Positions 1-8,200 of a stretch of 29,582 nt of DNA are shown here, one piece after another (positions within the stretch are counted from its first letter, which is position 1; each line of letters starts with the position of its first letter). The notes under the pieces were generated by a model. It saw only the letters and a program-made list of their open reading frames with translations. It had not been told where the DNA came from and did not search any database. A program made the position numbers and the translations under genes. The DNA is from Alphaproteobacteria bacterium UBA2723 (GTDB lineage Bacteria; Pseudomonadota; Alphaproteobacteria; RF32; CAG-239): NCBI GenBank assembly GCA_002353835.1, contig DEKL01000073.1, positions 1 to 29,582 of the forward strand, read 5' to 3'.

Positions 1-644
1 TGAAATTAGCTCTTAAAGAAACACCACACAATATATATATAGCACAAAATGATATTACGACAGTTTTTGAAGAGGAAGAAGAAAGTGTGGATATCGCTCT
101 TGAGCAAAATAAAATAGATACACTGTTTAATAATGTAAAAGAGAAAAGCAAACAATTAAATGCCGAGTTAAATGATACCTATGATGAGACATTAAGTATC
201 ATGAACCAGACGGCAGATATGAATCATAAGTCATTAGCCGCATTGGAAAAGTTTCTTAAATCAGCCAAAGAAGCCGATGCCGATAAATTAGCGGACTTAA
301 GGGTTCGTGTAAATGATTTAATGCAAAGAGAACAGCTTTTATCAGATAAAAGTGTTCAGGCAGTAGAAAATAATAAAAATCAACACAATAAAGACTATCA
401 GGAAAATATTGCAGACGGTATTAACAATTATCAAAAGATTGTTCAGGCATATATGAGTGGCGATATATCCAAAGAAGAAGTCTTAAACGCCGGTGCAAAA
501 TTAAAGCAGGCAGTAGCAAGCAGTAAAACTGCAACTACTGTTTCCGACAGCTATAAAAAGGATATTGCAGCAATACAAGAGGAAACTTTAGCTTTAGCCA
601 AAGAAGTCAAAAGTCTTTACAATATAGAAGATTTAGATTCTTAA
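1..644 (+). CDS. C-terminal part of coiled-coil T4SS-operon protein (5' end off window)
   Basis: The reading frame is open from base 3 through the left edge, so the gene starts upstream and 213 residues are visible. A GTG at 87 is the first start-type codon of this stretch but has no convincing ribosome binding site and lies inside the open frame. The visible part is hydrophilic, lysine/glutamate/asparagine-rich and mostly predicted helix or coiled coil. No membrane segment or signal peptide is visible, as expected if the N-terminus is missing. Its last ~80 residues resemble the N-terminal third of the 674-residue protein two genes downstream: both have a KDY motif, then Y.K, then Y..G.I...E, then a conserved glycine. 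It is therefore probably a paralogue of that exported protein. It ends 42 bases before the next gene's start, in the same operon. I do not recognise a function. Confidence 0.75.
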   Translation, partial: KLALKETPHNIYIAQNDITTVFEEEEESVDIALEQNKIDTLFNNVKEKSKQLNAELNDTYDETLSIMNQTADMNHKSLAALEKFLKSAKEADADKLADLRVRVNDLMQREQLLSDKSVQAVENNKNQHNKDYQENIADGINNYQKIVQAYMSGDISKEEVLNAGAKLKQAVASSKTATTVSDSYKKDIAAIQEETLALAKEVKSLYNIEDLDS

Positions 645-673
645 TGATATGCTCAATATATTATGAGATTATT

Positions 674-680
674 AGGGAGG
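674..680 (+). promoter_or_regulatory. Ribosome binding site fixing the start at 687
   Basis: AGGGAGG lies six bases before ATG 687. An in-frame ATG at 663 has no such site and would add residues in front of the signal peptide, so 687 is preferred. Confidence 0.7.
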
Positions 681-686
681 TCTGAA

Positions 687-1142
687 ATGAGATTAAAAAG
701 AAAGTTTAGAAATATTATCGCTACTGTTGTTTTATGGGGCGGGGTGATGATAGCGCAACCGGCACACGCATTTGTTTGGCCGGTTATTGACTTTGGGCAG
801 ATCGTATCCTTTGTACATAGTTTAGCTAATGGTATGGAACAGCTATCAGCGGCTAATTCACAAATAAAAAATTATACGGCAACAATACATTCTATCGGAG
901 ACCAAATAAGTGCAGCTGCTAAATATGTAGCTGACATGCAAAGATCAATCGCAAAGATAGAGGCTAATATTCATAGAATAACAGTAAATATCAAACGTAC
1001 TGATAAAAGTATGGGAGCGATTATGAACGAGGTACAAAGCAAAGTAAAGTCATCAGAAGACGAAAATACCAGTATAGCCGAAAGTACGGAAGAAAACATC
1101 AGTCAAACCATTAGTGGCGGTAGGGGAGGACATAATGAATAA
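687..1142 (+). CDS. Small exported VirB5/TrbJ-like protein
   Basis: This 151-residue protein has a clear signal peptide: MRLKRK, a hydrophobic core, and probable cleavage after AHA (residue 28). The mature protein begins with FVWPVIDFGQIVSFVHSLAN and continues as amphipathic helix to about residue 125, ending in a hydrophilic Ser/Glu/Gly tail. The 'ID.GQI...' start followed by coiled coil resembles the N-terminus of the VirB5/TrbJ family, minor pilus or tip-associated proteins exported to the periplasm. It is short for VirB5 (usually about 220 residues) and may keep only the N-terminal helical part. Its stop overlaps the next gene's start by eight bases, so the two are translationally coupled. 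The family assignment rests on pattern and context, not on a diagnostic motif. Confidence 0.6.
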   Translation: MRLKRKFRNIIATVVLWGGVMIAQPAHAFVWPVIDFGQIVSFVHSLANGMEQLSAANSQIKNYTATIHSIGDQISAAAKYVADMQRSIAKIEANIHRITVNIKRTDKSMGAIMNEVQSKVKSSEDENTSIAESTEENISQTISGGRGGHNE

Positions 1143-3159
1143 TATAAAGCAAAGCATAGCGTTTATTTGCTGTGTTTTATCACTATCCCTTATGCCGGAA
1201 ATTTCTAAGGCAGGTCCCGTTACAGACTACAATGGGACAAGGGAAGATGTACAAGAGGTAATAGATGCCGGACGGGAAGAAACCCAAAATAATAATGCAG
1301 AAGTAAGGGAAACGCTTGATAAAGCAGAACAGACAATCAATGATTTAATGGATAATTCCGTAAAAATTGTAGATGTTCTTATTGATACGGTTACAGAAGG
1401 TGGCAATTTATCGGCTCAAGATAAAAAAGATTTAAGAGATCAAGCCAATGAATTAAAAAAGCAGATAATAAGTGTTCAAAGCAATGCTGAAACAACCATT
1501 AATCAAATACGCAAAGACTATAATGACAACAGCCAAAAAGTAGCAAATGCGTACACAATATATAATAAAGCCATAGATGACTACTATGACGGAAAAATTA
1601 CCGAAAATGAATTAAATGCACAAGGTAAAATCTTTAGAAATACGGTGTCTGCCGCCAGAACAGACGATAATGCAGCCGCTGTGGACAGGCTCTTAAAAGA
1701 ATCCCGGAAAATATCAGAAGCAGTAGATGTCTTGAAGGAAAACATAATTGAAAAATTAAAAGGAACCGGAGATTATGACGATTCCAATAATCAAGTCGGA
1801 GAAACACAAAAATATGCCTTTAATTTTCACAAAGAACATACAGGTTTATTCTTAAAGAGTTGTTATGCATCTAAAAACACAACAAAGAGCTGCGGATTAT
1901 TTAAGTATAAAGGCGGTAAAAATAAATTTTTAATATCCAGAGAGCTGACAGCTAAAGGAACATCAACTGCAAAAGGCTCAGGGGATTGCTTAAACCTTAA
2001 AAACAGTATCAAGGAACTGGATAAAAATCCTTCTGCCTTTACCAACGATTTAAGAGAGTGCGTTGTTCGTGCTAAAACAGAGAAAATTTATTTCTGCCCT
2101 GATGCAAAGGATGAGGAAGAATTAGCGGAAAAATGTAATCCGTTTGACATGGAGGCCAATTTTAAGAAAAAATATAGAAACAATGGTATTTATATGCATA
2201 TATGGCAAGATTACAGCATAGCTAATATCAGCAATGCTAACCAAATTAAACAATATGCAATGACATGGTTAGATGTTGAAAAAAAGAAAAAATCCACACT
2301 TTATAAATTAAATGAAGCCTTTAAAGATATGGGTGATACGCGTAACGGTTATAGTTTCTTGCAACAATTTGATATAGAAATGTTGCGGTTATGGAGTGAG
2401 TTACGCCGTGTTGATGCTGTTTATCGTGCCAAAGATGCCGTAGATTTTTATCGTCAACAAGCAACTTTAAGTGATGCGGTAACATCTGAATACCTTGGCA
2501 GAGAGAAATATAACGATTTTAATGATGCTGAGGATAAAAAGCCGGGATTGTTAGGCACCAAAGATCCGGATTGCGGTGGTGATGAGGATTGCAAAATAGA
2601 AGAAAAGAATATTATTTCAAATTTAGTATTAAATATTTGTAAACCGGGGTTAAAGGCAACAGATATCTCTATATATCATAGAAATAAGGGAGATAAAGGG
2701 AAAATAGAAGAAGCCGAAAAGAAAATCAAGGAGTGTTTCTATAAATATGCAGAAGGTGCCACCAAGGGAACCATAGATGGTAGTGATATGGCTGACGGTA
2801 TGCATAATCCGGATGTTATAAAGAAGGAGTGGCGTCAAAAAGAGAATAAAGCTTTGTCAGACAGTTTGTTCCATACTTTGGCTTTATCAACCATGAATCT
2901 CTACAAATCGGCCAAAGATTATGCAAAGCTTGATGATGATGAAACAAATATTGCAAGTCTTGCTGAAGAAAAAGAAAGCAGTAGTGACAGCCGAGGCGAT
3001 TACGGCGCCGGTGCAAAGATAAATTACTATGGCACAATGCAATTGTTGACAATTATTGATGCTGATGCACAGAGTTTACAAACTGAAATTATCAGAGATT
3101 TAAGTAAAATAAGCTATAATTTCTTTGAGAAAAAAGATGACGAGGGAGGAAACCAATGA
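1135..3159 (+). CDS. Exported coiled-coil, cysteine-containing T4SS-operon protein
   Basis: The start at ATG 1135 is chosen for the AGGGGAGG site at 1122-1129 and because it exposes a signal peptide (cleavage probably after SKA, residue 26). A GTG at 1114 would bury it. The mature protein is about 648 residues. Residues 30-210 are helical coiled coil, paralogous to the cut gene at the left edge. Residues ~243-335 hold at least seven cysteines, plausible for periplasmic disulfides. Residues ~410-450 contain LWSELRRVDAVYRAKDAVDF, a helical segment like that near the C-terminus of VirB5/TrbJ-like proteins. The C-terminus is acidic. It overlaps the 237-residue gene downstream through an ATGA junction. 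Export and membership in the T4SS operon are well supported; the biochemical role is unknown. A pilus-associated or surface role is inference. Confidence 0.6.
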   Translation: MNNIKQSIAFICCVLSLSLMPEISKAGPVTDYNGTREDVQEVIDAGREETQNNNAEVRETLDKAEQTINDLMDNSVKIVDVLIDTVTEGGNLSAQDKKDLRDQANELKKQIISVQSNAETTINQIRKDYNDNSQKVANAYTIYNKAIDDYYDGKITENELNAQGKIFRNTVSAARTDDNAAAVDRLLKESRKISEAVDVLKENIIEKLKGTGDYDDSNNQVGETQKYAFNFHKEHTGLFLKSCYASKNTTKSCGLFKYKGGKNKFLISRELTAKGTSTAKGSGDCLNLKNSIKELDKNPSAFTNDLRECVVRAKTEKIYFCPDAKDEEELAEKCNPFDMEANFKKKYRNNGIYMHIWQDYSIANISNANQIKQYAMTWLDVEKKKKSTLYKLNEAFKDMGDTRNGYSFLQQFDIEMLRLWSELRRVDAVYRAKDAVDFYRQQATLSDAVTSEYLGREKYNDFNDAEDKKPGLLGTKDPDCGGDEDCKIEEKNIISNLVLNICKPGLKATDISIYHRNKGDKGKIEEAEKKIKECFYKYAEGATKGTIDGSDMADGMHNPDVIKKEWRQKENKALSDSLFHTLALSTMNLYKSAKDYAKLDDDETNIASLAEEKESSSDSRGDYGAGAKINYYGTMQLLTIIDADAQSLQTEIIRDLSKISYNFFEKKDDEGGNQ

Positions 3160-3869
3160 CTAAGAGAATTTTCATAGCATTATTTTTGTTGGTTTTTGCC
3201 TTTACTCGTCCGGCTCACGCTATATTTGATGTGCTGGCGATACTTGAATCCGGCTTGGAATATAAACAAGAATTTGAACATAGAGTAAAAGAAATCCAAA
3301 AGTTTAAGGATGATCAGCTGAAACGCTTAAAGCAAGGCTTTGAAATGGCAACAAGTTGTTTCAAACATCCGGATAAATGTGCATCAGGTGAAATGCTTAA
3401 ATATTTTGACCCGCAAAAAAATAAAACAACCTACATCAAGAAAGTCAATCAAATATTCACCATGCCCGGAAGCAAAATGGCTGGCGGGGATATTGTGAAA
3501 ACCTCGCAAGAGTCATTGGATACTGATGTAGAAAAAACATACATCTACAAGAGAGGTCGCGGGGATGACCTGGTAAAAACTAAGAAAAATCGTGACGACA
3601 TCAATAAGGTTATTGCCAACGAGACGGCTCTAATGTTTGCTAAAGGCGCAACAACGAGACACAGTATTCAAGGAGAAGAAGATTCCACGCTATATCCGGA
3701 TATTGGTGATAAGAATAATATGGATGAAATATTACAGGCCCAAGCCCGTGTAACAACGTTAACAAATAGTCGTGTGGCACGTATTGTTGAACTTAGAGCA
3801 AACATGATTAGCTCAGAATCAGCTTCAGAATTAACGCAACAAAGCATAGCCAATGAAGAAGACGAATGA
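3156..3869 (+). CDS. Exported helical protein, VirB5/TrbJ-like by context
   Basis: This 237-residue protein starts at ATG 3156, five bases after AGGGAGGA (3143-3150), and overlaps the previous stop by four bases. The signal peptide is MTKRIFIALFLLVFAFTRPAHA with cleavage after residue 22. The mature chain begins IFDVLAILESGLEY and continues as charged helix, with a pair of cysteines in CFKHPDKC near residues 68-75. The C-terminal region has the repeated helix pattern ARVTTLTNSRVARIVELRAN, seen at the ends of VirB5/TrbJ-like proteins. It has no internal membrane segment, so it should be periplasmic, extracellular or pilus-associated. The next gene's start lies 11 bases past its stop, with that gene's ribosome site overlapping this stop. 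No catalytic motif is visible. Confidence 0.55.
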   Translation: MTKRIFIALFLLVFAFTRPAHAIFDVLAILESGLEYKQEFEHRVKEIQKFKDDQLKRLKQGFEMATSCFKHPDKCASGEMLKYFDPQKNKTTYIKKVNQIFTMPGSKMAGGDIVKTSQESLDTDVEKTYIYKRGRGDDLVKTKKNRDDINKVIANETALMFAKGATTRHSIQGEEDSTLYPDIGDKNNMDEILQAQARVTTLTNSRVARIVELRANMISSESASELTQQSIANEEDE

Positions 3870-3879
3870 GGGACCAGAG

Positions 3880-5190
3880 ATGAAAAAAACATTAGTATCA
3901 GTCATTATAGCGTTTTTTATAGTATGCGGAGGTATTAAACCGGCCGAAGCTCTGATTATTGACCCTGGTCAAATTGCTGCCAAAATAAGTGATTTTGTGG
4001 AAAAAATAAGCGATAGTGTCAGCAAAATAACTCAGCAAATAAATCAAGTTAAAATGATGGCGACACAAGGTTATGACTTGAATGCTCTAAAAAGCATGGC
4101 AAAAAAATACTATAAGATAGATCAGAAATTTTTAACCAAAAGAATGCTTTTGTTAGTAAAAGGAACTAAGGCAAAACAGAAAGAAGTTTTGCAGAAAGAT
4201 GTTGATTTATATAAAGAGGTAACTGTTGCTCAGGCAAGTGAAAAGCTTCAAGATGTGGAAGATGACATAAAATTCTTGGAGTTAGAAGAAACAGAAACTC
4301 AAGATGCACTCAGTCAAAAATCATCAGAATGTCCGCCGTTAAAATCGGAATATGAGGGTATGGAAGAAGGTTCCGCAAAGGAAAGAAAGTGGAATGAATA
4401 TACCAAATGTGAAGCAGAAAAGCAGCTTTTGGAGAGTAATGTTAAAGAAATCAAAGCGGTAAAAGTAAAATTAGAAGAACAAAAGACCTTGCTTGAAGCA
4501 GAACTTAAAGAAAAAGAAAGCGGAGATGCTACATATCAAGATAAGAAGAAACGCGTTGAAGCACTTGAAGCACAAGCCGATAATGATGATGCAAAAGAGG
4601 TAATAACAGCCAGTGATAAAATCGGTGAACAAGATGAGTGGGATACGTTCGGCCCGGATCAAATTGCTGCTAAGTTTACACCTTCGGAAAAGGATTACGA
4701 AGAATTTATGAATCGTTATTTCTATGATCCGGATAATCTGACAAGTACGGATAAGCAATACGAATTCCAGAGCAATATGGATAGAATTTTGCGTGAAAGA
4801 CGGTATTTATTCATCAATACTGCCGTACATTTAATGCAAGTTGCCACAACCGTACGTCGTGAAATACCGGTTCGTACCGTTACAATCAACAAAATGGCAA
4901 ATGATACATCTACGGAGACAAATGAGATATCTGCAATGTCAGCTTATTCTGCCAGCAGAGTGGAAAATACAAAAGCATTACTTCTTTACGCTCAGTTATT
5001 GAGTGCGAAGTTGCAATATCTCGCGGCAAGAGATCTTTTACAATCTGATTTGAAGAAAGAATATGCCGATAGGGACAATTTTGATGAATTTGACCTGGGT
5101 CGCTACATATTAGATTCAGATTATTTACAAGAATTGCTTGAATCAGCAAACACAACTATAAACGACGAAGACGTTGAAAACTACAAATAG
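3880..5190 (+). CDS. Exported VirB5/TrbJ-like protein with long coiled coil
   Basis: The start at ATG 3880 follows GAGGGA at 3868-3873, which overlaps the upstream stop. An in-frame ATG at 3853 would precede the signal peptide by nine residues and is not preferred. The protein has 436 residues. The signal peptide ends in AEA (residue 24) and the mature start is LIIDPGQIAAKISDFVEKIS. This is close in style to the VirB5/TrbJ N-terminus and to the 151-residue protein at 687. A long Lys/Glu/Gln coiled coil spans roughly residues 70-225. The C-terminal third is helical, with MSAYSASRVENTKALLLYAQ, resembling the VirB5-family terminal helices. It is about twice the usual VirB5 length because of the inserted coiled coil. 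It is coupled to the giant gene that follows, with ten bases between stop and start. Confidence 0.6.
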   Translation: MKKTLVSVIIAFFIVCGGIKPAEALIIDPGQIAAKISDFVEKISDSVSKITQQINQVKMMATQGYDLNALKSMAKKYYKIDQKFLTKRMLLLVKGTKAKQKEVLQKDVDLYKEVTVAQASEKLQDVEDDIKFLELEETETQDALSQKSSECPPLKSEYEGMEEGSAKERKWNEYTKCEAEKQLLESNVKEIKAVKVKLEEQKTLLEAELKEKESGDATYQDKKKRVEALEAQADNDDAKEVITASDKIGEQDEWDTFGPDQIAAKFTPSEKDYEEFMNRYFYDPDNLTSTDKQYEFQSNMDRILRERRYLFINTAVHLMQVATTVRREIPVRTVTINKMANDTSTETNEISAMSAYSASRVENTKALLLYAQLLSAKLQYLAARDLLQSDLKKEYADRDNFDEFDLGRYILDSDYLQELLESANTTINDEDVENYK

Positions 5191-5196
5191 GGAGGG
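5189..5196 (+). promoter_or_regulatory. Ribosome binding site of the 1917-residue protein
   Basis: AGGGAGGG overlaps the upstream TAG and lies four bases before ATG 5201. It selects this ATG over a TTG at 5174 in the same frame. Confidence 0.7.
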
Positions 5197-5200
5197 CATC

Positions 5201-8200
5201 ATGAGTAAAGTATCAAAAACGTTAAAGGGCATAGTTCTAGGTGGACTTATATTTATAGCCGCACCTCAAAAAGCAGAAGCCTTTGGTTTCTTTCCACCTA
5301 TGCCGTGGGATTTTGAAGTTGATATTCCCGGTGATGCCGGAAAGGTTGTTTCGTTGTTAAAATCAACCTATCGTAAGGTACAGATGATGCAATCGCAATT
5401 GAATACCATCAATTTGGATGCCATTAAGTCCGGAAAAGCCGCCTCCCTGTTTAAGGACATGAAAGGTAACTACAAAAAGTTTGCCAAAGGCCCGAAAGTT
5501 CCCGGTAAAGGAAAAATGAAAGGTGTTGCTGATTTAGGTCTTCAAGAAGGTGACTTAGACGAAGCTCACTACTATGATGCATTTACACAGCTCTTCTTAT
5601 TATATCCTACCACAGAAAACCTCCCTCAGATTAATGGTAAGAAGCCGACCTACCAAGCTGTGCATACTGCATATAAGCATAAGAGTAACGAGTTTAAGCA
5701 AGATATGATTGTTGATACCTATTTAGCCGGACGTGTAACGGAAGACTATTTGGTATTGGTTGAGAGAACCTTAAAACGCTTAGACTTATGTCAGAAAAAG
5801 GCCGAAGGTTATGAGCCGGGTTCAAGTAAATGCGTATTCTTCGGCTTGCCGTTTGTAAAAGTTGAGGCAGAAGACACATCTAAAGCTCCGGATGAAAACA
5901 GTGACGGTAACGGTCAATTAGGCGAGGCAATGAACAACTATGTTGTAACCATTGTTTATGACAGATTGATGCGCATTGTAGAAGATTTAACGGCAACGGA
6001 AGCAATGTATCGCTCAGCCAAACAATTGGATATAATTACACCGTCAATGCCGCAAAGCAGTGCTGCTCAATATTTGCCGCAAAAGTATCATTTTGCCTAT
6101 AACCAAGCACATGAAGCAGTATATGCAGATAAAATTATCAATAGTTTTAAGCCGTCATCTTGCTCAAAGAACGGTTCAGAGAACTGCCCGCCGGCAAATG
6201 ATGATGTTGCTGAGTTAAAAAGCATAGAAGATACAGAGTTGTTAGGCAAATTACAGCCGATTGAGGATACCTTAAATAAGGCTGTTATATTGCATAACTT
6301 GAAAGTCCAATTACCGGAATATAAGGATCAATTCCGCAGATATCGTAAAGCGGAAGAAATCCATAAACGTGCTTTGGAAGCCTTAAAGGCCAGCGATAAG
6401 TGTGCTCAAGGTTTTATAAAGACTTATGGCGGTAATCCGTCAATTTGGGGCACAGGTGCGGCTGTAAATGATTATAAGGCACGTACGGGCGTATCCAGAG
6501 ACTTAATCGTGAAATATGAGCAAGCGACGGACAAGACAATTATCGGTTCTAATAACAAATGTACCGGTTATTATGAAACATGTCCGGAAGGTTATACCTT
6601 AGATACGAAAAAACCTTGCGAAATTTTAGATGAAGAAGGCAATGTTGCAGAAACATTCCCGTTATATGCTTGTACTTTAGATATCGGTTCAGCCGATACC
6701 GGTGATAGTGCTAATTATGGAGCAGGTTCATTGGGAACTGTTGCAAAACCTGATGAAATGCCGACTGTTGATAATTCTACATATAATGATGCAGATTTGT
6801 TAGGAGACAGCTCTAAAGCCGATATTATTGATAATGATAATCGTATCAAAGCTGAGCATACATGGCAAATCGGTAAAGAGAAAATGTTAGAATTGACCGA
6901 AAACGGAACATTGAAATTCAATCCATGGAACGATCAGGTAGAATTGCAGAAAGAATATTTGCATCAAAAATATCGCAATATAGAACTTATCGTTAAAGCT
7001 ATGGATCAAGGTATTGAATCCTTCAAAATTGCTTCTGCTGCAGTAGGCAACCAAGATGATAATAATACTGAAGCTGAAAAAATACAAAAGGCCTTAGATA
7101 CAATTGCCGGATGTGTTTCTTTCTCAGACGCGAAAGAAAAAGTTGCCGAAGAATGTGCCGTAGAAATGGAGGCTGATGTTACGGCGGCTGATTGTACGGG
7201 AGATACAGAAACCGGTGAGATTGTTTGTACGAAGGAAATTGAAGTAACAACCACCGGAACTGTGGAAAAAGAGGTTCCGGTTATGAAAGAGGTTCCTGTT
7301 TTGGATGATGAGGGTAATCCGACTTATGATGAAAACGGTGACCAAATTTTTGAAGAGGTGGAAGATACTGAAGATATGCCTCTGTTAGATGATGATGGTG
7401 AGCCTGTTTTAGATGAAGATGGTAATCCGATGTATGTTGCGCTCTTAGATGACAAAGGTAAACCGATGTATGATGAAGACGGCGAGCCGATGTATGAACA
7501 GAGACCTAAGGTTGAAATAGAAACGGAAGAAGTTTCAACAACAACGACCGAAACCAAAGAATGTACAGCCAGAACACAAATTGTCGGTCAGTGCATATAT
7601 ACAACCGGTAACAAGGCTGTGCTTGAAAAAGGAACAACAACATGCGGTAACAAAGTTGCTTTAAATGTACCTGATTTAAGTAAGCACTTCTTCTCAGATA
7701 TCTTAGGTAAGAGTGGTGCCAATAAATGTTCTAATAATATTAGTGTTCAAGCACAAAATATAAAAGAAAAAGCGGATGGGCGTCAAGTGGCACAAGATAT
7801 ATTGGAAGAGACAGTTCAAGTACGTGTTGACAAAGACAAAGAAATACAAGATTTTGTAAAAGCGTATGATAAAAAACATCAAGAAAAGAAAGAAAAACTT
7901 GCGAGTAAAAAGGCTTCTCTCGGAACTTATAACAAAGAAATAAATAAGAATACTGATATCAAGAACAGCGCACAGCAAGAGTGGAAAAATACGCTGGATC
8001 GTATTACGGAAATCGGTAAAGAAATTCAGCAGATAAATGACCGCAAACCGTATGCGACAATCAAAAAGCCGACTGAAGACAACAAAGTTATAGAAGAGCC
8101 GGACAAAAAAGCAATCTGCGCTATGGAAATCCAGAAATTGAAATTGGCATTTGAAAAAGAAGCTATCGGTGGCAAGTCACAAGCGGAAGCCGGTGCAAAT

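Noticed and set aside
87..89. GTG start for the first gene
   Set aside because: The frame is open to the left edge and no ribosome site precedes the GTG; the gene most likely begins upstream.
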